A stretch of DNA of 64,000 bases from Cynocephalus volans (Eukaryota; Chordata; Mammalia; Dermoptera; Cynocephalidae), in NCBI RefSeq assembly GCF_027409185.1, contig NC_084461.1, forward strand, positions 190,484,501 through 190,548,500, given 5' to 3'. Below, piece by piece: positions 39,169-54,100 of the stretch (positions are counted from its first letter, which is position 1; every line of letters starts with the position of its first letter). A model generated the notes under the pieces. That model was not told the origin of the DNA and did no database searches. It worked only from the letters and a program-made list of their open reading frames with translations. A program made the position numbers and the translations under genes.

Positions 39169-42100
39169 CTGCAGGGAGAGCAAGGGGAGACAGGCTAGGT
39201 TGCCACTCATCACGCCCCTGCCCCACCTGGTGTGCCACACTAGTGGCCATGAAGGACTTAGGGCCTGGAGTTGCCCAGATGTGGCCCCAGACACTTCCAG
39301 ACTCAGAAGCAACAGAGAAAGGGAAACTTCTCTTCCTGTTTCAGCCAGCTCCCCCATCTGAGTGCTGTTCCCTTGCCTCGAGTCTGATGTAATGACAGTT
39401 CTGTGTATTTTTAATACTGACCTCTAGTTAACAACATGCACACACTAATATCCATCACTTACTGTGAAGTGCATCAGAAGTAAGATGGATGAGTGGATGG
39501 ACAGCTGGACAGACGACAGAGCAAATGGAGCAAAATGGTAACAGTAAAGGCTGGTGGTGGGAATATCAGCATTCACTATATAATTCTCTTAACTGTGGTA
39601 TGTTTAAATTTTCACAATAAAATGGAACTCTTTATAAGGTTTTTGAAGAAATGGTAGATATATAGGTATATATTTAGTGTTTATTACATGCCAGGCATTG
39701 TGCCAAGGCTCTCACAAGCACTGTCCTGTTTGATCTAGCAATAGTACTGTCTGGTAGGTTCTGACTCCATTTCACAGATGAGGAAACTAAGACTGTAAGA
39801 TACTAGATTGTCCAACGTGCTCAACGGCACTGGGACTGGAACCCAGGCCTGACTCCAAAGGCCTTGGGCTGATGCCTTCTGTTGGGCAAAGAAAGGAAAG
39901 AATGGGTAATGAAATAAAGGATGGAGTGGTAAAGAAACGACAGGTGGCAGAAATGAATAAATGACAGCCGAGGTGTCAGACAAAAGACAGGCTTCTCTGT
40001 GGGAGAGGGAGAAGCTGACACCAATTCCTGGATCCTAGAATTGGGGAGCTGAGAGGTCAGTAGATTCGAGGTGGTAGAGCTTTTATATATACAGTGGTTT
40101 GAATGTGACCCCTCAAATTCATGTCCACCAGGAACCTCAGAATGTGACTTGACTTTAAGTAGGGTCTTTGCAGCTATAACTAGTTAAGACGCTCAAGACG
40201 AGATCATCTTGGACTTAGGGTGGCCCCTAAATCTCATGACTGGAGTGCTGATAAGAGGCATAGAGGACAGAGAGAGACAGGGAAGATGGCCATGTGAAGA
40301 CAGAGGCAGAAACTGGAGGGATGTAGCCATAGCCGAGGAACTCCAGGAGCCACCAGAAGCTGAAAAAAGCAAGGAGGGGTCCTCTCCTAGAGCCTTCAGA
40401 GGGAGCACGGCCCTGCTGACACCTGGATTTCTGACTTCCAGCCTCCAGAACTGAGAGTAAATTTCAGTTATTTTCAGCCTCCCAGTTTGTGGTAATTTGT
40501 TACGGCAGCCCTAGGAAACTAATATGATATATGTTGTATATATATATGACATGCAGTTGTTGAAAACTGTTGAAGCAATACAGAAGAGTAAAAGGGAATG
40601 AAAGTGCCCCCTCCCCACTTCTCTTCCTTCCAGACTTAGCATTAATCCAACATGTACTGAAGACTTAAATGCTAGGTGCTATGCTGGGTGTGTGACAGGC
40701 ACCACAGTGTTTCATCTTCCCAGTCACCTCTAAGGGGAGCATTGCTGTTATCACCAATCCACAGATGAGGAAACTGAGTAATGAGCAAGTGACAGAGCCT
40801 AAATCTAAATCCATGCTCTTCTTAACTGATACCCCTTGTGCATGCAGTGACACATGTACACATGTGTGTGGATACACACAGATATGTGCATCAAGTCTGA
40901 AAACATGGGATCATACAATAGTTAAGTGTTTAAGAGCAGTTTGTGTTTTTGTCCCAACTGTACACCGTGTACATCCTTCCATGTTGGATGTGTTTTATGT
41001 CTTATGCAATTTAATGGCTGGAGCATTTCCTAAACTCAGCACAAAGAGGTAGAATGCAGACAGACACGCACGCACGCACGCATGCTCACAGGAGCCTGAG
41101 AAAAGAAGAAATAGGTTCCTGTGGGGGGAGAGGGGCAAACCTAAAGGCTCATTATTTGGAACTGCCCTAGAATCAATAATGAAAGGGAACCTATTAAACC
41201 CATGGAAAGTGTAAACAGAATTTGCAGAGGGTGTTTACCTTTTGGAAAGCACTTTTCAATCCCTAAGTAGCTATTTGCTTGTGGGAGTGGCCCGGGTGAC
41301 AGCCTGGCCCTGCAGCCAGCTAATTACAAGTCAGCTGCCAAGAGTCTATTCAAGAATGAGCTGCCTCTGGGAGAAAGAGGTGGGTGACTTTGTCCCCATT
41401 AATGAGGCCATCTTTCAGGCTCACAGCATTCAAAGTGCTTTCACATGGTGAGGCTTAAAACCAGCCCCGAGGCCACATCTTCCCCACCTTCGTCTCTGCT
41501 TTGTTTGGTCCCTGAATTCTAGTCCTTCAGAATAGAGATGCAGTCATGGGGACTGCCAGCTTGTGCCTGGGGGCTGACTCTGCCTTTCACAGGGTTTTGG
41601 TTGCCCTGCGCAATATTTTAAAATAGAAAAAGTTCACCTAAGAACCTTGATTTCTCCTCTAGGAAATCTGGACTTTGTGGCCATGAGGCCCACCTGAATC
41701 ACCCACACATTTCTGTGAACTGCCCGGCCCTGGGTGTGCTTCCGACCCTTGTCAGAACAGTTTCAGGTGCACTCCTTGTACTACCTGCATCGGCCCCCGA
41801 GGAACTTGTTAAAAAGGCAGATTCCAGATCCCACCTCCACGGGACACATGGTCAGGGGGTCTCAAGTGCCCCCAGGAAATTCTTAGGTACCAGGGAGAAC
41901 CTCTGCCATTCAGAGTGTTTCAGAACCTTCTCCAAATCTGTTGGCTGCCCCCTCCTGGGCCTGTCATCAACAGGCAGCAGCATCTTTCTTCTCTCATGGC
42001 AGCTGCTCCCATGTGGCAGTGCTGGGATATGGTGTCCAGCCCAGCCCTTACCCCAAGCATGCTTACCCAGGAACCTAGGGAGGTGTTATTGACCCCATTT

Positions 42101-45100
42101 TACAGGTGAGGAAACTGAGGCCCAGAGACATCCTAATTCACTCGAAGTCACCCAGCAAGAGACTTAAGTGATGGGACCAGACCTCAACCCAGGGCCCTCC
42201 TGCCCCTTCCCCCCAAGCTACATTTTAATTACTCTATGAACTTGCAAGAAATACATTTTTTTCAACCCTATCTGCAAAATATTTTCAAAATATTCTACAA
42301 ATCAGACCTGTCACGAGTTCAGACAGATCCTCTTCCCCAGGAAGTGTATGGACTGCTGAGATGTGAATGGTCTCCAAGGATAACCCCTTATGAGGCCCCT
42401 CGCAGAAGCGACTGGCCACTTACCTTTACCTCCATGTGGTTCCGGGAGATCTGGAGCAGACAGCCCAGCCCCACTCCCACCAGGATATCTGTGGCCCAGC
42501 TCAGGAAGCTCTGTGGGAATAGCCATCTGTAACCCAACCACGTGGCCCAGCTCTCCACCGGGTTCCCCAGGCTTGGGATGCCATGGCCAGAATAACTTGG
42601 CTTTCTTTACAATCTATGCCCACCTCTCCAAAAAAACCCTGTCTGAGGAGACCCTCTCCAGTATCAGCACCTATGGGAAGATGGATGTTTTGCATTCAAT
42701 CTATAAGGATCAGAGGAGGTGCTGGAAATCCTTGGCACCTGCAAACACTCAGCAGGTGGAGAAACTGAGGCTGGGTGAGGTCGAAGGACCTCCCACAGTC
42801 CCTTGGGGAAACTGGTGATGGAGCATGGGTCAAGGCCATTTCTAGGAGTTGTTCAGGGCTCCATCCTTCCCATCCAACCTGAGAGGGCAGGAGAGGCCAC
42901 AGCCCAAGAGCCAGGAGCAGGTCTCAGTGCGCACAAAAGGGCCACAGAGGGCCCCGCTCAGCCTGGGAGTCACAAAAGGCAGGCATGCCCGCATAGTGCT
43001 CACCAATCAACTGGGTTTGCCAGCCAGCTGCCCACACTGTTCACCCTCAGGCCCTGCCATTGTGCAGCTTGGGCACAGCTGCACTTCATGTGCTTTTTAA
43101 TATTACTTTACTTAGAAACCAACAATGTCTATGCTTGTTGAATGTCTGTCACATGCTAGGCACTGTCCTGGGCACTTTACTTCATCTTCCATCTTCACCC
43201 AAACCATTTTTAATTTACAAAGGAGATGGCTGAGATTCAGAGAGAATAAGGCATGCGTGCAAAGTCCTCAGATCACACGGCTGGCATGTGGTGGCACTGG
43301 AACTGGAACCCACCACTATCTGGTTTCAAAGCCCTTTCTTTTCCACAGCCCCAGGCATGTTGTTCCTGGCTGTTCTATACAGACCAAGGGCTGGCAAACA
43401 AGAGCATTCAGGCCAAACCTGGCCCACTCCCTGCTTTTATTTATAAAGTTTTATTGGAATAGAGCCACAGCCATTTATTTATGTATTGTCTATACCTGTT
43501 TTGTACTACCACAGCAGAGATGAGTAGTTGAAAAGAGATTGCATGGCCCACGAAGTCTAAACATTTACTCTGTGGCCTTTTAAGAAAAAATCTGCCAACC
43601 CTTGACATATACCATGACATGTCCCTATAAACAAGAAGGAGAGGGTTTTCCATAGGTCATATATAAGCTCACTGTGGGGGCATCTACTGATAATCCCACT
43701 CTCCAACAGTGCTTACCAAGTGCCAAGAATTTCTGTCACCTCACTCGATCCCTACAACAACGCTAGGAGGTCAGTGCTGTCAACATCCCCCTTTTACAGA
43801 TGAGGAGCCCGAGGCTCAAGCAACCACGTCATCTGCCCGAGGTGTTCCACCAAGAGCCAATCCTGAGGGTGGCCATGGAGCACACCCACGGCTCTCAGAG
43901 GCCGAGACACCAGCACTGAGGCCAAGGGAAGCCCCACAAAGGATACTGAAGATGATGCCACCAAAACAGGCCGAGAACGCCATCCGCGGGTAGCCCTGGC
44001 GGGCCAGTGTGAAATCTGAGAAGGCATCTGCATGGAAACAAGAGAGGGCCTAGAGTGCGGAGTAGCTTCCCCCTGGCCCTTTGTGGTCACAGGACCCGGC
44101 TCCTTAATTCCTTTTTTTTTTTTTTTGGTGGCTGGCAGTACAGGGATCGAACCTGGATCTTGGTGTTATCAGCACCACGCTCTAACCAACTGAGCTAACC
44201 GACCAGTCTCCTTAATTCCTTTTACCCTACTCTTTCTCACTAGGAACAACTTTGTGGGTGTGGTATAACATGCTGAGACCGACATTTTACCCAAGTCCTG
44301 TCTGATGCTAGCACACAGAACACCTCTGTGTGAATTAGAAAAAGGTGCCCAAAAAGGTGAGTGGAAGGAGGCTGGACTTTAACAGTGCTTAACCTGGCCA
44401 ACCTTACCTGACTGCTGTAGCTAGAGAAGGGTATATGTATGTATATTTGTATGTATGTACGAATTCTGCACATGTTACACACCCATGTATGCATTAAGCA
44501 TAGTTGACTGCAATGGGCTCCATGTCCTGCCTGAACTCTGGGGAGCCACCCAGAGTGTACACGCATCAGAGAGTGGTGAAGAGGCAGGGACCTCTATGGA
44601 GTTTCCTGGTCTAGTTACAGTCCAGGCCATCTCACCTCAATGCCCAATGATAGTCACTCCACAATGACAGTGGGCATTGAGGACAGATGTCCTGGACACC
44701 CCTGTCCAGATGCAACTGTGGCTGGGGAACAAAGAGCCATGATTGGCTGCATTCACCCCAGAACCCTACCCAGCCCTGAGTCACCTCCGATGCTGTTCCC
44801 CCAGGCCAGCAGTGTGAGCCCCAAGACGGTGTTGCTCAGCCGGAAGACCACACCCAGGGACCGCAAGATGTTCACCACCTCTGTGGCAGCCACGTTGATC
44901 CACAGGGCGCTGGTCAGAAAACCCAGGAAAGCAAAGAGCTGGAGAAAAAATGGAGTGCTGATGGGACCAAGGCCACCCTGACAGGGCCACAGCTCAGTTC
45001 CTCATCTGTGAAACTAGTGGAACCAGAGCCCGGGACAGGGAGAAGATGGGCAGTAACTGCCAATGGGTACAGAGTTTCTTTCTGGGATGATAAAAATGCC

Positions 45101-48100
45101 CTAAAATTGACTGTGGTTGTGGCTGCACAGCTCTATGAATATAATAGCCATTAAGTAGGTGAACCATACGGTAGGTGAACTACATCTCAACATAATAAAG
45201 CTGTTACAAAAAAAAAAAGAGAGAACCCTGAACAGGTAAAAAACCCTCAAAAGTGGCTTTTAAATTCAGCTAACATGTCATCGTGTAAAGTGATTACTGG
45301 CCAACTGCTCCAGAGATGGTGATAGGACGTCTGCCTGGGAGACCTCAGTGTCCCCTCCCCACCCTGGATTCTTACCCAGTGAAGCTTAGGGGGCTCACTG
45401 TTGGATGTGGCAAAAAAGGTCACTGAAGCCAAGGCTGTGCCTGCAATCACCACCACGGCCCAGATGGGAAGGAGGCCGCCTATCTCATAGACACCATCTG
45501 CAGAGGGACAAAAGAGGGAGCTGGCACTCTCCACAGCTTCAGCTCGGCACCTCCTCCTGGAGACCCCCCAGAATAACCACGGATAAAACCCACTTACAAT
45601 TGATGGTTTGAATATAAGGTAGATACTGTGTATGTGTCCAGCCTTGTCCTAGGCACTTCAGGGAAACAGACAAATTAAAACGCAGCCCATGCCCTCAAGC
45701 TAGTCACATTTAAAAGAAAAGACATACCTGTGAAAAACAAACTCTCCAGCCTTTTGTTGTGGCACTAGGATGCGACAGGCTAAGACTACGTACCATCATT
45801 ACTCTCTTCCACCTCCATGACAGACATCACTAATCAACCACAATGCTTCTCTCCAACTGAGCTTCAAGGCTGCACCCTCCAGCCAGGCATTACCAACGGA
45901 TCAGCATCACTCAGTGAGATGAATCATACGGTCAAATCCAGCCTTATCTACTGACTCAAGCCCAATACCTGCTTTCTTTCTTTTTTCGGTGGCTGGCCAG
46001 TACAGGGATCTGAACCCTTGACCTTGGTGTTATCAACACCACACTCTAACCAACTGAGCTAACCAGCCAGCCCAACACCTGCTTTCTTGATAAGTCCACT
46101 CCACTCCACAAACCAATCCAATAACATGTTATGAAGGTTTCAGAGGCTTCATATTAAAACACTAAAGGGCGGAACCCTACAGACAGGAAGAACACTCTAA
46201 AATTCTACACACAGCACCCTTTTCACCACTAGGGAGTTGGTACCAGTCCTTAAGGAAATGAATGGTTCAAATGCCCAGGTACATGCATCAAGACCTTCCT
46301 TTTGTTTTTTCTTTAGTCTAGCTCATTGGCTATCACATGTCAGTGGGCATAACAATTACGTGAGGGGGCTGAATCCACAAAATCGTGTACACGATACATT
46401 ATGGGTGAATTTCAGAATGCAGTTTTTACCTGTAGTGCTGACTTTGGCACCTGACAGCTGAGTAAGAAGCCCTTTCTCTGTAATTGCCAAGCCTGTGCTA
46501 GAGGAATTTCAGGAGGTGGCTGGGGCATGGGATAATCAGAGAAGGGATCTTTGGAGCACTGAGGGTGTGAGCTGAATAGTCAGCAGAAAGTGCTGCAAAG
46601 GTTCCATGGGAAGAGAGGGGCTTGGTGGGAAGGCTGAGCAGGTCTGTGCCAGGAATAGCAGAGACAAAGCTGTGGGAGGCAGCTAGCTCAGAATCTCAGA
46701 GGCCTCGATGACAGGAGGGATGTGGACTTTTTCCAAGAGGCACTGGGAAGCCATAGAGGTCTTTGAGGAGAGCAGTGACCACATGTGAAAGGTGTTCTTT
46801 AGTGGGGGTGACCTGGAGAGGGAAGAGGCTGGCAGCTGGTGATGAGTTTAGAAGGCTGCTGCTGGCTGACTCTCCTTGAGTGACAACACCCCCTTAGGCT
46901 AGGAGCTGAGTCTGGGGGTTCTCTCTATTCAGTGCTAATCCAAGAAGGAGGTCACAAATGCTTTAGCCAGAACCATTCTTTCCCCAGGGTGGACCTGCTA
47001 CCACTAGATGGTGTTCGGGGCATGTGGGCAAGACACTAAATACCACAGAATCACAGCTCAGGGAAGGGATTCCTTCAATTCTCTCACTGTATCAAGGAGA
47101 AAGTCTCCACTTGGTGCTAACAGAGACTTTAACATCTCTGACACCTGCTAATCCCTCTATTTAACAAAGAAGATACGGACTTCTGGCTCAGAGCTTGACA
47201 GGACTGCATAGGGTGGTTTACTGTCATTGTATTTATTTTTGCAGTTACCTTGAATCTATTGGAAATGATGTCAATTTCCTATTGATGCGGGTGATACAGT
47301 TTCCTTTTCAATAAATTTGGGGATTTTTCATTTGTTTTTGTTTTTTTAAAAAGATGAGCAGTAAGGGGATCTTAACCCTTGGCTTGGTGTTGTCAGCACC
47401 ACACTCTCCCAAGTAAGCCACGGGCCGGCCTCAATAAATTTGTTTAAAAAAAAAGAGCTGACTTAAAAAAATATAAATGTAATAGTAAAGAATAAGGGAA
47501 AAATCAGGAAGACTGTTTATGAATGACTGATGCTTGGGAATCACTCTTAAGAAGCCACATGACTGTGCAAGCAAGCCCCTGGGCTTGCCCTGGCCCAAGA
47601 GGGAGGACTTCCCAGCTCCATGGGGAACCAGACGGCCCTTGGGCAGCCCTCCCCAGTTCTGGGGCCACCTCCACCACCTTGCCTCCTATTCCCTGCCTCG
47701 GTGTCTGCGTCCTCCCATAAACTGGGGGAGAAACTCACAGGGAGTTTGTCAGCCGCTTCATCCTGATGAAGTCTCACCCTGACACTGTTATAGCAAATAA
47801 CTCCACACCCAGCCATGCATCTGCCATCAGAGTCCTACCTCCACCTCCAGCTGATGCTCCTGGGCTAAAGGGGAGGAGCCCAGATGATAAAGAGAGGAAT
47901 GGGCAGCATGAGATACTAAAGTTAGACAACAGGAAGATATCTGAGCATCAGGACTTTGAAGACACCTGACACGACTGGGCACTTCCTCAGCCAGAGCAGG
48001 GCAGAGAAGAAAAAAGACAGCTTGGGGGCTAGCTCACTTGGGAGAGCATGCTGCTGGTAACACCAAGGTCACAGGTTCGGATCCCTGTACTAGTCAGCTA

Positions 48101-51100
48101 CCAAAAAAAAAAGACCGTCTGGGGCAGACAATGAAAACACAAATGCCGGTGGGGACCTGCCAGGTCACAAAAACAGTGCAGTAAGCCCAGCTCAGTCACT
48201 CAATAGGCAGTGGAGGGGACTATGATGATTTAGACCACAGGCATCCCATAGAGGCAACCCTTCTTGACTCCAGCCAATTTTACTTTCAGGAATGTGGTCC
48301 AGTTCTTGAGAAGCCAAAACCTGGATTTTGATGTGAAATCTCCAAAAATTTTTTGGTTGTTGTTGACAGCTGGCCAGTATGGGGAACTGAACCCTTGACC
48401 TTGGTGTTATCAGCACCATGTTCTCCCAAGTGAGCTAACCGGCCAGCCCTGCCAAGGGCTGGGTTGGCCCGAGGGTCACCTATTTGTAGCCTCCATCTGG
48501 AGCAAGCAGGATTAGATCAAGTGACCACAGGAGGTCCCCTGGATAAACTTCCAGGCTGTTGTCCCTTATGGCACAAACGCATATGAAGTGCCTCCTGTAT
48601 GTCCAGGACTCTGCTGCCAGCCCAGGCCCCTGGTGTGTGTGGTTGAGAAGAAAACTCTAGAATGTGGACAGGAGGAAGGTGGGGTGGCCTGGGGGAGGGG
48701 ATACTCACAGGCCCCCGACTGCAGGGTCAGGACCAAGACCAGCGGGCTGATAACCAGGTGCAGACAGTTGAGGGGCCGTTTCCAGTTCCGATCGTCCTTG
48801 TCTGGGTCCACGACAGGGACTGTGAGGAGCAACAGGAACTCCACGGGCAACTGTTAAGTGGGTAAAGGTGGGAGGGTGTCTGCAGGGCAGCCTGAGTCCC
48901 GGCCGGCCACAGACGGACCTCGGTCACTTGAGCACAAGACTGTTGTTGCCGAAGCGCTGGCTGTGTGCAGGCCCTGGCTAAGCACCTGTGTGTGTCGTAT
49001 AGCTGCTGGAACAAATGACGACAAACAGCACAAATTTACTCTCTTACACCCCTGGGGGACAGAAGTCCTAAAATCAAGGTATCAGTGAGCTTTCTTCCTT
49101 CTGGAAGCTCTAAGGGAGAATTCCTTTACTTGCTTTCATGTTCCTTGGCTCTGGGCCCCACATCATTCCAACCTGTATTTCTGTGCTCACATCTCACTCT
49201 CTGATTCTGACCCTCCTGCCTCCCTCTTGCCCTTCAAGGACCCTTGTGATGACTTGGGGCCCACCTGGATAATCCAGGATACCCTCCCCATCTCAAGATC
49301 CTGCATCCCATCTGCAAAGTCCCTTTTTCCATCTAAGGTAACATATTCACAGGTTCTAGGGATTAGGACGTGGATGACTCTGGGGGGCCATTATTCCCCC
49401 AATGACAGCACCTCATGCGCTAATTCAGGCAACAACCCTGTGAATAGCAACTATAATCACACAGGAACAGAGGGACAGAGAGGTTAAGGAACATGTCCAA
49501 AGCCACACAGAAGGGTATAAGCAGCTGGGATGCAAATCCACCTCTGTCTGATTCCACACATTGTGTTTTTAGCCAATATCTGAGTTAGTACTAAACCCTT
49601 ACAGAGTGCTTATTATATGCTAGGTACAGTACTCAGCCCTTCACATACATCAGTCCATTAGCTGTCACTGTTCCCAATTCTTCAATCCCTTCCTGTAACG
49701 GAATTAAACACCCACCTGCTTTGTCAAGTGACTAGAGTCTGCAGAATATTTCTTGGCCCCCTGATGTTGAGCTGGGCACTCGCTTTGGCCAATGGGCTGT
49801 TGGTGAATGTGATGTGAACAGCGGCTTTGAATGTGCTTGTGCAGTTTGCTTTGGCCCCTTCCACCAAGAAAAGAGCACGCCCAGGTACCCACTGACCCCA
49901 GAACAAGACATGGGGCGGAGAGCTGAACCACCAACCAGTCTGAAGTCACCCCAGCTGACCCACTGGCCCATGAACAAGGGAAAAACATTGTCACTGTAAG
50001 TCTATAAGATTTTTGTTATGCAGCATTATTGCAGCCATAACTTACTAATGTAACCACTCCATTTTATAGTAGAGGAAACTGAGACTCAGACAGGTTAAGT
50101 GACTTGCCCAAGGTCATGATACAGCCAGAGCCACTGTGGGGTACAAATATAGTTCATTATAAAAAAAACTTTTTTTTATTTTTTATTTTTTTTATTTTAA
50201 AAGATGACTGGTAAGGGGATCTTAACCCTTGACTTGGTGTTGTCAGCACCACGCTCTCCCAAGTGAACTAACTAGCCATCCCTACATAGGCATCCAAACC
50301 CATAGCCTTGGTGTTCTCAGCACCACACTCTCCCAAGTGAGCCAGGGGCCGGCCCTATAAAAAAACCTTTTTAATAACAATTAAAAAATATATATATGTA
50401 ATTCATTATTTGTCTCCTGGGACTGAGGAAGCCTAAAATATATATACCTTGGTGGTTTCCAGGCTACCTCTAGGACGAGTTTATAAGGGCTGTGAGGTGA
50501 GACTCCTGACTTCTTTGGTCTGGGTCATGGACGGTAGCTGCAGCCGTGCCTCACAAGACAGCCTGGACACCCCTGCTCAGATCTAGCCCTCAGAAGACAC
50601 TGAGCCCACAAAAGTGGCAAGTGATCAGAAAAACTCAATCTTGTTCTCATTTTAATTCACCTTGACCCACTCCTTCACCCCAGCCCCAGTTCCCTGTGCT
50701 TGCCCAGTCGCTCTTCTCCTACCTTGAACACCTTGAGGGCCCTCCAGTATGCTGACTTGTTTCTCCACTTCCTGTAGTCCAGGGGGTTCAGGGCCAGGAC
50801 CAGGATCTGAGCCGTGGTCTCCTGGTAGAACAGCGGCCGGTACTCATCACCTGTGTGTATGGGGTCGAGGGCAGGTGTCCGTGGTGGCTCAGTCTACAGG
50901 AAACCCTCTCCCGTCTGTCCCACCTGTCCTCTCCACCCTTGAGAAGGAGGAAAAACCCAGTTCCTGGCAGAAGGCAGACGAACCTGGCCCATGGCTCAGT
51001 CCAGGTGCAGCAAGAGGTGCAGCTGGTTTGGAGTCTCATTCCTGGGGCCAAAGCCTTGGATGGCCCCATCTTCCCATTTCACCATCCCCAGCCCTGCCCT

Positions 51101-54100
51101 GGGATCCCCACCCAGGCTGGGCACAGGGCACTGGACTCACCGTAGTCATAGCTGTTGGTGTTAGAAGACACCCGATCCTCCTCAGAATCTGAAAGCATCT
51201 CTGCAGGAGAGAGGGGGTCATTTAACACAAGCCCAGCTAGAGACCCAGACCCTCTCCAGCACCATTCCGAGGGAGGGCACCTCTAGGACAGGGCAGTTTT
51301 AAGGGTGAAAGTTTCCAGGGCCTTTATTTTGGATTTCTCAGCAATTTCCATGCATCCTCAGGAATTCTTACACAGTGGGAAAGTCTAACAAAACATTTGC
51401 AAATGTAAGGAGATGGCTATAATGCATAAGGGCAACTGAAGATGTAATTCAAACATTTATTGACTTCAGTGCTGTACTTTTCAGAATTTGGAACCAACAC
51501 CATTTTTCTCTTCCAACTCTAAAACTTTTTCAGGAGTCCTTCAGAATACCTATAGGCCTGGAACCTGTAAACAATGGCCTAGAAGGAAAATGGCCTTCCT
51601 CAAGTGAGGAGCCAATTCTAGCCCTAATTCTGCCTCTGTATAACTTCAGGCAACTCTCCAGGCCTCATTTATTCCTTTTTATTCCTATGACGGGTCTACA
51701 AGACAGCACAGGAGTGACATGTGATGAACTCTGAAAGCTCAGTTGACAAAGAGGAGGGGGAGGAAAAATCATGGCAGGCTTCCTGTAGGAGTGACCACAC
51801 CTGTTCCACGCCAGGGTTCTGGGGATATGAGAAGGAATGTGACACAGTCCTGCCTTCTAGAAGCTCACAGTCTAACAGACAGACATATAAGCAAATTAAT
51901 AACAAAATGGTGTGTAGGATCCCACTTGTGAAATCTGCACCGTGGGTAGGGGAGTGGCCTTCGGGGCTGAGGTTTGATACCCGGGGTTGCAGTCTTAGCT
52001 CTGCTCCTCTCCGGCTCTCTGGTCTTGGGTGGACTTGATCTCCCTGAGTCTGTTTCCTCATCCGTAAAAGGGGGACAATAATAGTCCCTACCCCAAAGTG
52101 GTGCCAGTGAGGAGTAAAATGACACATGTGCCTAGCAGATAGTAAACACTCAATACATTATACATGTGTCTGTGTGTGGTATTTGTGTATGCATGTGTGT
52201 TGTGCAGGTATTTGTGTATTTGTATATGCATGTATTTGTGTGTATCCTGTATTTGTATATGTGTACATGTTGTATATTTATGTATTGTGTGTTGTGTATT
52301 TGTGTATTTGTGTATGTACACATTTGTGTATGTGTCATGTATTTGTGCAGTGTAGTGTGTTGTGCATTTGTGTGTGTGCATGTCTTTGTGTATGTGTGTG
52401 CATTCTTTATGTGTGTTTGCATGTGTATGTACATGTCTTTGTATACGTGTTTGATGTGTATTTGTGTGTATTTGTATATGTGTATGTTTTGTAAGTATTT
52501 GTGTGTTTGTTCTATATTTGTGTGTGTGTTGTATACTTGTGTATTGTTTATTTGTGATGTGTGTGTTCCGGTGTGTTTGCATATATTTGCGTATGTGTGT
52601 ACATGTATTAGTGTATGTGTGCACACGTTTTTGTCTGTGTATGATGTGTATTTGTGTATGTGTACGCATGTCTGTGTGCATGTATTTGTGTATACAGGCG
52701 TGTCTGGATTTCACCCCAAGGGTAGTGGGGAGCAGGAAGGCACATGAACAGTGCGGCTCTTAGAAGGACTGGCCTGGGGGCAGCATGGAGGAAGAACTAG
52801 TGAGCTGGGACACACGGGCGATGAGGAGGCTCATCGGCACAAGCCAAAGCATGCAGGTGGGACCTTAGTAGAATGAGTAGAAAAAGCAGGAAGAGGAGAT
52901 AGGCTTGGCAGGGCCAATGGCTTTGGCCTCAAGACACATAAGGCAGCAGTGAAGGGCACGGAGCTTCCCAGACTCCACCAGCCCTCTCCTGGGGGCTCGA
53001 TACAGACTCTTACCTGGAGTATCTGGCCTGGAGTAGACCAGGGATCTTCTTCTCCACTGCCATCGGTAGATCCAGGTGCAGAGAACCACAGTGACCACAT
53101 AGAACACATACAAGCCCAGGTAGCCTGCAGACAAAGGCTCAGGCTGTCACCAAGTGGCATCCTGGCTGCAGGGCCCAGAGCACAAGGTCTGGCAGCTCTG
53201 CTGCTGGTGCATGGTAGTGGGGACTATCTGTGTTAGCCCAGACTGTAAATGGCTGTTTCCTGAGCCCCCCCACTCCTACCTCCTGCCTCCACTGCCCATC
53301 TTCCCTTTCTAGTTCCTCTGCAATCCGGCAGTCAAGGAGGTAACATCTGGCACAGAGTGGCCTCCAAGCCCCCACTCAAGTGCTAAGGTTCGGTGTCCTG
53401 CTGTGTGCCCTGGGAGGCTGGCCCTGCAGACTGCATCACCCAAGCTCTGGCTGCAACTGGGTTCAGCCAATGAGATTAGCCCAACAAGCTGTCAGAAGCA
53501 GCAAGAGAGAGAGTTTGGTGTATTTCTCTCCCACTTCCTCCATGCTGTGGTGTGTGGCTCTGGCAGGACGTGTGGCTCTCTGTGACTGTAGCTCAGGCTA
53601 CGTGGCATCAGCTCCAGGCCTCCAGCCCTCACTGGGCTCCAGACACCCCATTCCCTGCCCCTTCAGACATGGGGGGTGAGGATGGGGACAGCTCCCACTC
53701 CTACTGGTCCCTGGGTGCCTCCACACCTCGGTGTCCCTTGCTGGTTTCCTAACCCTCTGTACTAATCGACCCTTCATTCATACCCTTGAACCATCTGAAT
53801 GGAACAAGTTTACTGCTGGGACCCTGGTGGCCACAGTCAGCATCCCAGTGGTACTGCTTGTTAAAACTGGAAATTTTATGAACATTTTGAACATCTCCCA
53901 TCCCTTTCTCCTGGCTCTGCCCAGCCCCCTGTGGTTATCTGAGTTCTTCTTGCTCAAGCCAGCTTGAGTAGGGTTTCTGTCACCTGGAATCAAACCAACC
54001 CCCTCAACCCCTGCTGGCCACCCGCTCACGTTCCTCTGTCCCTGGACACTTCCTGAGCCTCCCACCCATCAGCCCTGGGATGCCCCTGCCCAGCCTTGCA

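Larger units (their letters stand above)
45498..48708 (-). other. SLC8B1: SLC8B1 intron with four SINEs
   Basis: This 3.2-kb intron contains four tRNA-Ile-derived SINEs at 45979-46076, 47320-47430, 48024-48112 and 48354-48449. Between 46080 and 47300 no exon, repeat or motif was recognised. Confidence 0.8.

Noticed and set aside
52088-52747. Open frames of 122-208 codons on both strands rich in Cys/Val or Thr/His
   Set aside because: They are translations of the TG/CA tandem tract and have no protein-like composition.
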